DNA from: Gemmata palustris
GTDB taxonomy: Bacteria > Planctomycetota > Planctomycetia > Gemmatales > Gemmataceae
Reading direction: 5' to 3'
DNA length: 64,000 nucleotides
NCBI RefSeq assembly: GCF_017939745.1
Contig: NZ_JAGKQQ010000001.1
Coordinates: 3,968,001-4,032,000 of the forward strand
Part shown: in pieces, positions 1-8,097 of the stretch
How the letters are laid out: each line of letters opens with the position of its first letter
How positions within the stretch are numbered: position 1 is the stretch's first letter
The notes under the pieces: generated by a model
Seen by the model: the letters and a program-made list of their open reading frames with translations, nothing else
The model's database searches: none
Told to the model about the DNA's origin: nothing
Made by a program: the position numbers and the translations under genes

Positions 1-129
1 GGCTTGAGCCGCTTCGTCCGCGACGTCGGACGACCCCCGTGACTTGACGACGACCACGCGAAGCTGCTCGATCGCGGCCTCGACGCGGCGCTGTTGCTTT
101 TCGGCCGCCGGGAGGGTGGCATTTGGCAT
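1..129 (-). CDS. Partial small helical protein (5' end only)
   Basis: An ATG at 129 on the minus strand opens a frame that stays open to the window edge, giving 43 residues beginning MPNATLPAAEKQQRRVEAA. The visible part is charged and helix-prone, with no recognisable domain. It points the same way as the M1 peptidase downstream. The rest lies outside the window, so function cannot be judged. Confidence 0.4.
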   Translation of the reverse strand, partial: MPNATLPAAEKQQRRVEAAIEQLRVVVVKSRGSSDVADEAAQA

Positions 130-341
130 TGGGTACTCGGGTTGGTTCGTCGATCGGTGGCGTAACGCACTCTCATTATACCTAAAATGCGCGACCATTT
201 CGCCCCAAGTCTGCGGAAACGACCCGCGCACCTTTGAATGCGAACGCGCGGCGCAATTGAAAATCTGGTGCCGCGCCCCCGCGCCGACCCAATGCACAGG
301 CACCCGGTACGCGCGCGACACCTGCCGGGAATCGCGTGATT

Positions 342-3300
342 TCAGAACGAGTGTTGGACGCCGAACCAGAATTGCAGCGGCGTTCCGCCGTTGAGAGACT
401 TGCCCACATCGAAGCGCAGCGTCGCGCGTTCGATGAAACTGAACACCGCGACGTCGACCCGGAGCCCCGCACCGACCGCGTGGGCCACGTTTCCACCGAC
501 GGCCCGACCGTTAGCGTACACCGCACCGACGTCGTAAAAGGTGGCGAGCCAGACGTTTCGCGCGCCGACACTGTGATCGAGCGCGTCCCAGGTCACGTTC
601 CGCGCCAGCGGCCAGCGCATCTCCAAATTCCCGACCCACAGGGCACTACCCTGGCGCTCGGCGAGATCGAACCCGCGGAACAGCGTGCCGCCGCCCAGTG
701 CGAAGAACTGCCCGCGGTCCGGGGTCGCGAACTGGCCCACCACGCGCCCCGCGATCCGCGCGACCCGGAACGGCCCGGTCCACTCCGGCAGCGTGTGGAC
801 CGCGGCGAGCTCCGCGCGGGCCTGCGCCATCGGCTTCCAACCGTCCGCAAAATCGGCCTGTCCGCCGGCCGCCATCGCATCGGCCCAGAGGCCGCACTCG
901 GGGTCCCAGTACGGCGTGTACAGGTTCAATCGCACGTGCCAGCCGGCCATCCACAGGCGGTCCCAGCGATCGCCCCCGGGCCGGCGGGCGAACGGCAGGA
1001 AGTTGTCCTGGTAGGTCGCGAACGCCTCGTCGTAAAACATCGGCGGGAGGTAGAGGCTCGCCGATTCCTTGTGAATGTTCCGCGCGTAGATCGATCCGCG
1101 CTGGGCACCGCTCGCACCGTCCAGGCCGCCCCACGGCCCGCCGATGCGCGTTTCCCAGTTCGCGCCGATCTCGCGGTGCTCGAACAGCAACTTGCCGTCG
1201 ACACCCACGATCGCGTCGCGGTAGTCCGAGCGGATCGCGGTGTACGCGCCCGTCGCGTAGCGCTCGGTGCGGAACCCGCCGGCCCGTAGGCCGAGCATCG
1301 TCGAGCGCGTGTACCACGGGTCTTGTGCGGCCGGCCCCCACACCCACGGCCCGGCGAGGAAATTCCAGCGGTTGTAATCGGCCGTCAACCCGGTCTCGTC
1401 GAGCATCGTGTACAGCGGCGTGACGTGCGTCTTGATCGACGGTTTCCACCGGTTGTTGTTGGGGTTCGCGTCGAGCAAAACACCGTCGGGATCGACCGTC
1501 ACTTGCTCGGGTTCAAAGGGCAACTCGAGGTCCACGCGCCAGCGGTTGTCGCCGATCGGCGTCGCGGTCGCGTTGTGCTGCTCGAACTTTACGGTTTCCG
1601 GGAACGGACCGACCGGAACGCGGACCGTGGTGGCGCCGCGCGTGAATTCGAGCAGCGTCGGTTCGGTGAACTCGCGGCTCTGCTTCACGGTGACGGAAAC
1701 TGCGTACCCGGTCCGCGAACGCGGGCCGCCGAGTGCCTCGACCCGCACGCGCTCGACCGACCAGTCCGTCAGCCCCTTACCGAACACCCAGCGCTGGAAG
1801 AATTCGCCCCAATCGCGCCCCGTATACGCTTCGAGTTCCGCACGCAGCAGTTCCGATGAGAGGATGTTCCACGAATACTTTTTCACCACGCCGCGAATAA
1901 AGTCGAGGAACGCGGCTTCGCCGAGCCGGTCCTCGATCATCGCGAACACCTTCGACCCGCGGTCGTAGGCGCCCGTGAACAACCCGAACAGGTGCTTGTA
2001 CTGCGGGAGCTCTTGCGCCGCGGGCGTCATTTCGCCGTTGCGGATGGCGTGGTACATGCTGCCGTTGCGATAGTTCTCGCGGTTGATGTTCGGCAGCCAC
2101 TCCAAACCCTTCGGCCACGCCAGGAGCGGGTTGTTCTTGCCGCGCTTGGTGTCGACGAGGCGGTGCGTGAAGTACGCGGCCGCACCCTCGTCGAGGTACG
2201 GCTCCGTGAACCCGTTCGTGCCGATCATGTTGTACCACCACTGGTGGCACGTCTCGTGCGACACGAGGTACTCGACGTACCCCCGCGCGAGGTGCGGCAT
2301 CCCGAAGACGCGCTCGTCCACCATAATGAGGCCGCCGCACTCGTTCCCGTTCCAGCCGAAGTACGACTCGGCAACGGTGAACTGCGAGTACGGGTACGCG
2401 CCGAACCACTGCGAAAAGGTCGTGATCGCTTCGCCGACGATCTTCAGGATCTCGGTGGCGTAGAACTCGTGCTCGGGGAACGCGAGGCAGCGGAGCTTCA
2501 CCTCGCGGCCGTCCGGGAGCTTCGTGGAACTGATGAACTCCTGATAGCGCGCGGACGAGAGGACCGCGAAGTCGCGCCCCAAGAACGGCTCGCACTCAAC
2601 TTTTTTCTTGTTGCCGGGGAGCTTCTGTTCCGACTTGATGACCGCCGAGCACGCGACCTTCTCGTTCTCCGGCACGGTGATCGTCGCGCGGAAGACGCCG
2701 GCCTCGTTGTACCAGGGCTGGTGCCACGGCACGAACGGCATCGGCTTCCACCCGCCGTCATCGCACACCGCGAGAAGCGGGATGGCGTTCGTGAGGAACG
2801 TGACGCCCTCATAGTGCCCCCAGCGCCCCTGTTTATTGGGCAACCGGACGTCGCACACCAACTCGATCGTCGCACTCTGGCCCGGCTGAACGGCGTTCGG
2901 CAGCTCGAACCGCAGCGCGGTCGTGTTCTTCTCGTCGTAGCTGTAGTTCAGTGGAACCAGTGCGGCATTAGCACCCAAAAGGTGAGCGCTGGTGACGTTG
3001 CCCATTTTGCCGTCGCGGTCGATACCGAGCGACGGTTGGAGCCGGAGTAACTCGAGCGTCTTCGCGAACAGTAATGATTCGCCCGCAGGCACCTGGAAGT
3101 GCGGGTAGAAGTTGAAAACGAGCTGATTCGTTGCGGTCTTGGTCGTGTTCGTCCAGGTCACGCGCTCGCGGATCGTGGCACGGTGAGTGGTGCCATCGAT
3201 CGCAATATCGAGGTCGTATTGCGGCCGGTTTGGTGGCTGTGGAGCCGGCGCAGGTGCGTCGGCCGCCCCGGTCGAAGGGGTGAACGTAGCAAGGGCCGCG

Positions 3301-3356
3301 ACGAGAATCGCGAGCCGTACCGCCCACCAACGAAATCTAGCGCAGATGATGACCAC
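342..3356 (-). CDS. M1 family zinc metallopeptidase with outer-membrane-barrel-like C-terminus
   Basis: This 1004-residue protein starts with a hydrophobic export signal (about residues 8-30, after a GTG start). An M1 aminopeptidase domain follows, with the zinc motif HETCHQWW near residue 366 and the third ligand in EPYLDEG about 20 residues on. Family members hydrolyse N-terminal residues of peptides using one zinc. After about residue 640 the protein leaves the usual M1 layout. Its last ~130 residues (from RIAGRVVGQF to a terminal phenylalanine) have alternating aromatic/hydrophobic strands and a GGGTLFRGF segment like the C-terminal strands of Omp85/surface-antigen barrels. I infer a peptidase anchored in, or tethered to, the outer membrane. 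The M1 call is firm; the barrel is inference from pattern. It lies outside the island, on the chromosomal side of tRNA-Val. Confidence 0.88.
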   Translation of the reverse strand: MVIICARFRWWAVRLAILVAALATFTPSTGAADAPAPAPQPPNRPQYDLDIAIDGTTHRATIRERVTWTNTTKTATNQLVFNFYPHFQVPAGESLLFAKTLELLRLQPSLGIDRDGKMGNVTSAHLLGANAALVPLNYSYDEKNTTALRFELPNAVQPGQSATIELVCDVRLPNKQGRWGHYEGVTFLTNAIPLLAVCDDGGWKPMPFVPWHQPWYNEAGVFRATITVPENEKVACSAVIKSEQKLPGNKKKVECEPFLGRDFAVLSSARYQEFISSTKLPDGREVKLRCLAFPEHEFYATEILKIVGEAITTFSQWFGAYPYSQFTVAESYFGWNGNECGGLIMVDERVFGMPHLARGYVEYLVSHETCHQWWYNMIGTNGFTEPYLDEGAAAYFTHRLVDTKRGKNNPLLAWPKGLEWLPNINRENYRNGSMYHAIRNGEMTPAAQELPQYKHLFGLFTGAYDRGSKVFAMIEDRLGEAAFLDFIRGVVKKYSWNILSSELLRAELEAYTGRDWGEFFQRWVFGKGLTDWSVERVRVEALGGPRSRTGYAVSVTVKQSREFTEPTLLEFTRGATTVRVPVGPFPETVKFEQHNATATPIGDNRWRVDLELPFEPEQVTVDPDGVLLDANPNNNRWKPSIKTHVTPLYTMLDETGLTADYNRWNFLAGPWVWGPAAQDPWYTRSTMLGLRAGGFRTERYATGAYTAIRSDYRDAIVGVDGKLLFEHREIGANWETRIGGPWGGLDGASGAQRGSIYARNIHKESASLYLPPMFYDEAFATYQDNFLPFARRPGGDRWDRLWMAGWHVRLNLYTPYWDPECGLWADAMAAGGQADFADGWKPMAQARAELAAVHTLPEWTGPFRVARIAGRVVGQFATPDRGQFFALGGGTLFRGFDLAERQGSALWVGNLEMRWPLARNVTWDALDHSVGARNVWLATFYDVGAVYANGRAVGGNVAHAVGAGLRVDVAVFSFIERATLRFDVGKSLNGGTPLQFWFGVQHSF

Positions 3357-3393
3357 GGCTGCGGGATAGCATGGGGCGCGGAATGACGCCAGT

Positions 3394-3624
3394 TCAGTTG
3401 GCGTGCTTCCGGCGGTTCGCCCGCCTGTGACACGGGAGCTGACTCACTTCGCGCATCCCGGCCGGCAACTCGGCCTCATCAGGCACGAGAACGGGCAAGC
3501 CCTGTTTAATAGGGAAATGTGCCGTACAGCCCGAGCAAACGAGCTGTTGCTCGTCGCGACTGAGCGTGGCTTCGCGCTGGGGATCGAGCGGGCAACGAAG
3601 TTGTGCGAGGAATGCGTCGTCCAT
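3394..3624 (-). CDS. Trm112/YcaR-like zinc-ribbon protein
   Basis: A 76-residue protein starting MDDAFLAQLRCPLDP. The pattern CPLDP ... C-S-G-C ... FPIKQGLPVLVPDEA is typical of the Trm112/UPF0434 (YcaR) family: short zinc-ribbon-like proteins that activate methyltransferases in eukaryotes and archaea and are mostly uncharacterised in bacteria. Two cysteines lie in a C-x-x-C pair and one precedes them; the fourth ligand is not obvious. The longer frame to 3738 adds 38 unlike residues, so I chose the internal ATG at 3624. The family usually runs to about 60 residues, so the basic tail (CHRRANRRKHAN) is an extension. Confidence 0.75.
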   Translation of the reverse strand: MDDAFLAQLRCPLDPQREATLSRDEQQLVCSGCTAHFPIKQGLPVLVPDEAELPAGMREVSQLPCHRRANRRKHAN

Positions 3625-3928
3625 GAAGTTTAATGTAGCTGGTCCGACACCAACGGGAGAAATTTCGTCTCGATAACGTCCAAACCTGGAACGATGTGGC
3701 CCTCCTGAATGCTTAGAGCCTAACTCGCCCAAGATCAATCACTGCGTAGCCCTGCCCGACTTCCCAAGCTCGTTCTGGAGGGAAAATTCCCCGGACCCCG
3801 CTTGCCCCTCACTGGGTTCGGCAGGTATGATTGCTAATGGCCTGCAGGCCGCACACCGGCGGGGTTACCTTCAACCTCCTCCACAACCAAGTTTCCGTCG
3901 CATTACCATCCAACTGAGGAGGAAGGTC

Positions 3929-4225
3929 GTGTCCACAACTCTGTTTGCAATGTTCGGTCTAGGTGGTCCAGAAATCCTGCTCCTTCTAGTTCTCGGCGTC
4001 CTCCTGTTCGGGCGGAAACTGCCCGACGTCGGTCGCTCACTCGGCAAGACGGTCGTCGAGGTGAAAAAGGGGCTGAAGGGGATCGAAGACGAAGTCAGCG
4101 AACCGAGCGCCCCGCGCGCCGCGATTGAACCCGAACCGATCAAGGCCCCGACCCGGGTGACGCCGTCGAGCGCCCCGAGGTTCGACGATGCCCCCGCTCC
4201 GACCAGTGCCCCGCCCAAGGTTTGA
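3929..4225 (+). CDS. tatA: Twin-arginine translocase subunit TatA/TatE
   Basis: A 98-residue protein with one N-terminal membrane helix (GGPEILLLLVLGVLLFG) followed by the amphipathic segment KLPDVGRSLGKTVVEVKKG and an acidic, proline-rich tail, the standard TatA layout. TatA oligomerises to form the pore that exports folded proteins with RR signal peptides. Several such substrates are encoded in this window (oxidoreductase at 18.0 kb, DUF1501 protein at 49.5 kb). The GTG at 3929 is chosen because AGGAGG lies 6 bases upstream; the ATG at 3950 is too far from it. Confidence 0.9.
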   Translation: MSTTLFAMFGLGGPEILLLLVLGVLLFGRKLPDVGRSLGKTVVEVKKGLKGIEDEVSEPSAPRAAIEPEPIKAPTRVTPSSAPRFDDAPAPTSAPPKV

Positions 4226-4268
4226 GCGCGAACCTTGACGCAGCGCCACGGCTCCGTTATTACAACAC

Positions 4269-4291
4269 CACCCGCGGATGGTACGCGGGTG
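4269..4291. terminator. Hairpin between tatA and tRNA-Val
   Basis: CACCCGCG and CGCGGGTG form a perfect 8-bp stem with a 7-base loop, 43 bases after the tatA stop and just before the tRNA. No T-tract follows. It could end tatA transcription or be an upstream processing signal for the tRNA. Confidence 0.45.
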
Positions 4292-4295
4292 AACC

Positions 4296-4367
4296 GGGCG
4301 ATTAACTCAGTGGTAGAGTGCGTTCTTCACACGGACGAAGTCACAGGTTCAAATCCTGTATCGCCCA
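4296..4367 (+). tRNA. tRNA-Val (anticodon CAC)
   Basis: A complete 72-base cloverleaf. The acceptor stem is GGGCGAT/ATCGCCC plus discriminator A. The D stem is ACTC/GAGT, the anticodon stem CGTTC/GGACG with loop TTCACAC (anticodon CAC at 34-36), and the T stem ACAGG/CCTGT with loop TTCAAAT. No CCA is encoded. It reads GUG codons. The gene is the integration target: its 3' part from the anticodon loop on is repeated at 61453. Confidence 0.93.
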
Positions 4368-4372
4368 CTCTG
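4326..4372 (+). repeat. attL: left 47-bp attachment repeat in tRNA-Val
   Basis: This block begins exactly at the anticodon loop (TTCACACGG...), runs through the 3' end of tRNA-Val and ends ...CCCACTCTG. An identical 47-bp copy is at 61453-61499. Tyrosine integrases commonly use the anticodon-loop half of a tRNA as the crossover core, and the element restores the tRNA on insertion. The intact tRNA is on this side. Confidence 0.88.
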
Positions 4373-4441
4373 ACCTAAAGGCTTTCTGCCGAAGCAGTTC
4401 CTGCTTACCCCGGCGCGTGCCGGGTGCGGCTTCCAAACCAA

Positions 4442-4470
4442 GCGAACTGTGGAATCGTTCCACAGTTCGC
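4442..4470. repeat. Perfect 13-bp inverted repeat before integrase 1
   Basis: Arms GCGAACTGTGGAA and TTCCACAGTTCGC flank a 3-base loop TCG. The repeat lies between the attachment site and the integrase start. It contains TTCCACAGTT in both orientations, the same decamer found three times at the island's right end (61303-61343). An equivalent inverted repeat of different sequence precedes integrase 2. Likely roles are arm-type integrase or excisionase sites, or an operator for int. Confidence 0.7.
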
Positions 4471-4486
4471 GGCGAGGAACCCGTTC

Positions 4487-5794
4487 GTGAGCAATCCGCG
4501 AAAACCCACCCCGTCCTACCTGTTCCACAAACAAACCGGTCGCGCTCGCGCCGTCTGGACCGACCAAACCGGCACCCGACGCGATAAACTCCTCCCCGGT
4601 GCCTACGACAGCGCCGAGTCCCGCACCGCGTTCGCCAAATTGCAACTGGAGTACGAAGCCGCCCCGGCCATGACTTCCGTTACCGCGAGGGGTATCACGG
4701 TGGCGGAAGTGCTCTTGGCTTACGTCGGACATGCCGAGAGCCACTACCGGGGGCCGGACGGCGAGCCGACCGACGAAAACCGGCACATAAAGACCGTTGT
4801 CCGGTTCGTGCGTGAGCTTTACGGCGCAATTCCCGCTGCGGAGTTCGGCCCACTGGCACTGAAAGCGGTTCGGCAAAAATTCGTCGAACAGAAGTGGTCC
4901 CGCAAGAGTGTCAACGCCCGGGTCGAGCGCGTGCGCCGGATCTTCAAGTGGGCCGTCGCCGAGGAGTTGATTCCCCCGGTTATTTTTCAAGCGCTCACCG
5001 CGGTTTCCGGGTTGCAACGCGGGCGCTCCCCGGCACGCGAGACCGAATCGATCAAACCGGTCGAGGACGCGCTCGTAGACGCGATGTTACTCCACGTCAA
5101 TCGGCACGTCCGAGGGCTGATCGAGTTCCAGCGTTTGACCGGATGCCGGCCGGGTGAGGCGTGTCGGATCCGGCGCTGTGATATCGACACAAACGACTCT
5201 GTGTGGGTATACAAGCCCACGGCCCATAAAACGGCCTGGAAGGGCAAAACGCGCGTCATCGTGATCGGACCGAGGGCCCAGGCCCTTTTGCGCGAGTACT
5301 TCACGTCCGACACTTCTGATTTCCTGTTCTCGCCCGTCCGCGCGGTGGCAGAGTTCCGAGCGGACCGAGCCGCGAACCGGAAGACGCCGAAGTACCCCAG
5401 CCACGTGAAATGGAACGAGAGTCGGCGGATCGGGACCAAGCGGAAGCGTCCACCGGCCGCGCGCTACAACCGTCGGGCCTACCTGACAGCGGTCCTCCGT
5501 GCGTGCGACCGGGCATCCCCGCCCGTTGGTGAATTGGCCCGGCGCGCCAACGAGTCGGTCGCGAAGTGGTGGTCACGATTGACGAGCGAACAGCGGGCCG
5601 CAGTGAAGGCGTGGCGCCGGGCGCACCACTGGCACCCGAACCAGTTGCGCCACACGTTCGCCACGAGGGTGCGCAAGGAGCACGGGCTCGAAGCCGCGCA
5701 GGTGCTGCTCGGGCACGCCAAGGCCGACGTGACACAGGTGTACGCGGAACGGAATGCGGCCCTAGCCACCGCGATCGCGGCCCAGATTGGTTAA
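4487..5794 (+). CDS. Tyrosine site-specific recombinase (integrase) of island 1
   Basis: This 435-residue tyrosine recombinase carries the catalytic set. The first arginine is in LTGCRPGEACRIRR (about residue 218), the H-x-x-R in HPNQLRHTFAT (about 382), the histidine in LLGHAKAD, and the tyrosine nucleophile in TQVYAE (about 417). An N-terminal arm/core-binding region precedes them. The enzyme would cut and rejoin DNA at the 47-bp tRNA-Val repeat. GTG 4487 is chosen for the GAGGAA box about 9 bases upstream; a GTG at 4424 in the same frame would add 21 residues encoded through the hairpin. It is homologous along its length to the integrase at 61617, including the WHPNQLRH block. Confidence 0.9.
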   Translation: MSNPRKPTPSYLFHKQTGRARAVWTDQTGTRRDKLLPGAYDSAESRTAFAKLQLEYEAAPAMTSVTARGITVAEVLLAYVGHAESHYRGPDGEPTDENRHIKTVVRFVRELYGAIPAAEFGPLALKAVRQKFVEQKWSRKSVNARVERVRRIFKWAVAEELIPPVIFQALTAVSGLQRGRSPARETESIKPVEDALVDAMLLHVNRHVRGLIEFQRLTGCRPGEACRIRRCDIDTNDSVWVYKPTAHKTAWKGKTRVIVIGPRAQALLREYFTSDTSDFLFSPVRAVAEFRADRAANRKTPKYPSHVKWNESRRIGTKRKRPPAARYNRRAYLTAVLRACDRASPPVGELARRANESVAKWWSRLTSEQRAAVKAWRRAHHWHPNQLRHTFATRVRKEHGLEAAQVLLGHAKADVTQVYAERNAALATAIAAQIG

Positions 5795-5907
5795 CTTGGC
5801 GACGCCCGAAGGCGCAATTGATCACCGAGCTATAGTTGGTCCGGTGCCGGGTGCCACCTTATGTCCCCCGTACCGGACCGGCCGTCCGACGTCGTGAGGT
5901 ACAGGTC

Positions 5908-6666
5908 ATGTCGGCCATTGCGTACGCCTACTCCATCTACCCCTACACGCACGAACTGGTTCAGACGATCACCGAGCGCCGGCACCTCACCCCCGATACC
6001 CCGTCGTGGCATCGACTCATGCTCCGTGACCGCTTCGAGCGGCATGTCTCAGCGCTGACCGATGCGGTCCTAGGGCTCACCCCCGAAGCATTGCGAGCGG
6101 AGATAGCGTCTGCGTCACTCCAACCTGGGAAAATCGATCCGGCCGCAGTGCGACGCGTGATCGCTGCCGACCCTTACTGCCCACTTGGGACAAATGAATC
6201 CGGGTTTGCGTTCGCGTTCGCGTTCGCCGAGACGCTCGCTGCCGGACTTTCACGGGCTGATCCCGCCGACGAGGCGATGGTTCGAGACATTATTCTGTAT
6301 GGCCCGCAACCATTCCTGGCCATCGGAACCGTCGGGCCGCATTCACCGACGCGGCCCGAAGTGCCCGCAACACCCGGTTCCAGATTAGAATTCGAAGATC
6401 AATCTCGAATCGTTTCACTCGATTCGGTTCCCGATGCTTCATCCCTCCCAGTCGACGTCTACTGGTTCCTCAAGGCGATTGGTGCGGGAGAGAGGTGCGG
6501 TTCCATGATCCCGGGTTCCGACATTCAGAGTATGCCGGGTCTGGCGGGCAAGAAGCTCTCCCGGATCATCCGCAAGTTACCCAAGCGGTGGACGTCACTG
6601 GTCGCCTCACGAAATGGGGCGGGTGGTGGGTACTGCCTCACACTCCCACCAAAAACTTGTCCCTGA
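5908..6666 (+). CDS. Protein of unknown function next to integrase
   Basis: A 252-residue protein that I do not recognise. It begins MSAIAYAYSIYPYTHELVQ with a GTGAGGT box upstream. The middle contains the low-complexity run FAFAFAFAET, encoded by a tandem TTCGCG hexamer. The C-terminal third (PVDVYWFLKAIGAG ... LSRIIRKLPKRW) looks like a small basic helical, possibly winged-helix, segment. It sits between the integrase and the helix-turn-helix gene, the usual place for recombination-directionality or regulatory factors, but nothing specific supports such a role. Confidence 0.55.
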   Translation: MSAIAYAYSIYPYTHELVQTITERRHLTPDTPSWHRLMLRDRFERHVSALTDAVLGLTPEALRAEIASASLQPGKIDPAAVRRVIAADPYCPLGTNESGFAFAFAFAETLAAGLSRADPADEAMVRDIILYGPQPFLAIGTVGPHSPTRPEVPATPGSRLEFEDQSRIVSLDSVPDASSLPVDVYWFLKAIGAGERCGSMIPGSDIQSMPGLAGKKLSRIIRKLPKRWTSLVASRNGAGGGYCLTLPPKTCP

Positions 6667-6747
6667 GTGTCCTTGGACGTCCTTTGGCAAAGGACAGCCT
6701 ACTTGGCTACTGTTCACCGTGTCGCAATTCTTGCGAGGAGGTGGACC

Positions 6748-7125
6748 GTGGCCGATGTCATTTTGGGACCCGACGCCGCACCCCAAGTGCTCACTGAGAT
6801 CCAGGCCGGTGACGGGTTGTCCTTGGCGCGCGCCGGGCGACTGTTCCCCGGTCACCGGGGCGGTGTGGCGGTCGATCCGAGTACCGTCTTCAGGTGGGTC
6901 ACGGCCGGGGCCCGGGGGACCAACGGAGATCGGGTCAAGCTCGAGGCCGTCCGCGTCGGCGGGCGCTGGCTCACGTCCCATGCCGCGGTCGCCCGTTTCG
7001 TCACGGTCCTGACCGCCGTCTCCGAGCAACCCGTCGCGGTCCCCCCTTCTGTCACTCGATCATCGAATACGCGACGGAAAACGGCGGAGCGCGCCGCCGA
7101 AAAGCTCAAGCAGATGGGCGCGTAG
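6748..7125 (+). CDS. DUF1580/excisionase-like helix-turn-helix protein
   Basis: A 125-residue protein. The centre has the pattern of MerR-type excisionase helix-turn-helix domains: DPSTVFRWVTAG, then KLEAVRVGGRWLTSHAAVARF. The same block (SPSTVARWIAEG ... KLRATRVGSRWLVRPEDLETF) occurs in the gene at 63161, which follows the second integrase, so int plus this gene is a conserved pair. I infer a recombination-directionality factor or regulator of int. A strong GAGGAGG box 6 bases upstream fixes the GTG start at 6748. The C-terminus is lysine/arginine-rich. The family name is from memory. Confidence 0.7.
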   Translation: MADVILGPDAAPQVLTEIQAGDGLSLARAGRLFPGHRGGVAVDPSTVFRWVTAGARGTNGDRVKLEAVRVGGRWLTSHAAVARFVTVLTAVSEQPVAVPPSVTRSSNTRRKTAERAAEKLKQMGA

Positions 7126-7349
7126 CTCGGCCACGCACCCGATCCGCCACGGCGATCCCCAGCGATTCCGTTTGCTACTGCGAACGCCCTCGGGACCAGC
7201 AAGCCTCGAAACGGAACGTGCGCTCACCGCAAGTGGTAAGGCAGCAAAACCCCAAAAAATGAACGAGATGGCCGTGAAAACGGCACTGGCGGCGGCCCGT
7301 TGTGGGGCCGCCGCCAGGAGGTCGACTCAACCCTGTGGGATCAAAGTCT

Positions 7350-8096
7350 ATGACTACTATAAGGCCGTCGAAAGCGGAACGCAAGACCGTCGATCCGCCG
7401 CCCCGGGTCGACGAGCGCGAACAGATCGTCAATCTTCGCGAGTCGGGACCGATCGAGGCGGTATCGTTGCCCGAGGACCTGGTCACTACGGTCTGCGGGA
7501 TGATGTGCGACATCGACACCAAGTTGCTCGCCCCGGAACTCCTCGGCTCGGACAGCGCGAGCCCCGCACTCGGCCTGTACGAGGACCACGTGCGCACGTG
7601 GCTCGATCGGGACCCCGTCCTGCGTTGCGCCGAGGTGCGGTTCAGCGGGAGCGGGCTTCACGTCCTCGTGTGGTTCAAGCCCGCGGTCGAACTTCGCGAC
7701 ACGGGCGACCGCCAGCGCTGGCGCGGAATGATCAAGGCCGTCCAATCGTGCCTCCCCACGGACCCGACCGCGCCGGCCCTGACCGCCCTCACGCGCCCGA
7801 TCGGCTCCGTCAACGGGAAGAATCAGCAGGCCGTCGCGCGCCTGCGGGAGGGGACACCGGTACCGACCGAAACATTCCGCGCGCTCTACGAACGGGTCCG
7901 CGACAAACCGTTCGCGACGGTGGCCACGCTCCTGTACGGGAGCGAGCGCGTGACCCCCTGCCCGGTGTGCGGGGCCGACGGGCGCACGCTCCTCGCGAGC
8001 GCCAAGGGCGGCCACTGCTACGGCGGGTGCGGGTCCGTGAAGTTACATCAGCTGATGGCCACGGTCATGGCGAATCCCGCCGAGAAGGGGGACTAA
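7350..8096 (+). CDS. AEP-superfamily primase with C-terminal zinc motif
   Basis: A 248-residue protein with three marks of archaeo-eukaryotic primases. An hhhDxD-like motif (MMCDIDTK, about residue 50) and SGSGLHVLVWF (about 100) are followed by RPIGSVNGK (about 150), matching the R-P-G-T-x-N-x-K pattern of plasmid and phage primase-polymerases. The C-terminus has a cysteine/histidine cluster (CPVC ... HCYGGC) suited to zinc and nucleic-acid binding. It would make primers for replication of the excised island. It is directly followed by the ATPase gene, one base from its own stop, and the polymerase lies further on. ATG 7350 is chosen; GTG 7335, nearer a GGAGG box, is possible. Confidence 0.7.
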   Translation: MTTIRPSKAERKTVDPPPRVDEREQIVNLRESGPIEAVSLPEDLVTTVCGMMCDIDTKLLAPELLGSDSASPALGLYEDHVRTWLDRDPVLRCAEVRFSGSGLHVLVWFKPAVELRDTGDRQRWRGMIKAVQSCLPTDPTAPALTALTRPIGSVNGKNQQAVARLREGTPVPTETFRALYERVRDKPFATVATLLYGSERVTPCPVCGADGRTLLASAKGGHCYGGCGSVKLHQLMATVMANPAEKGD

Positions 8097-8097
8097 C

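Noticed and set aside
4326..4372. Second tRNA gene at 61453
   Set aside because: Only the 3' part from the anticodon loop is present there; the 5' half (GGGCGAT, D stem) is missing, so it is an attachment site and not a tRNA.
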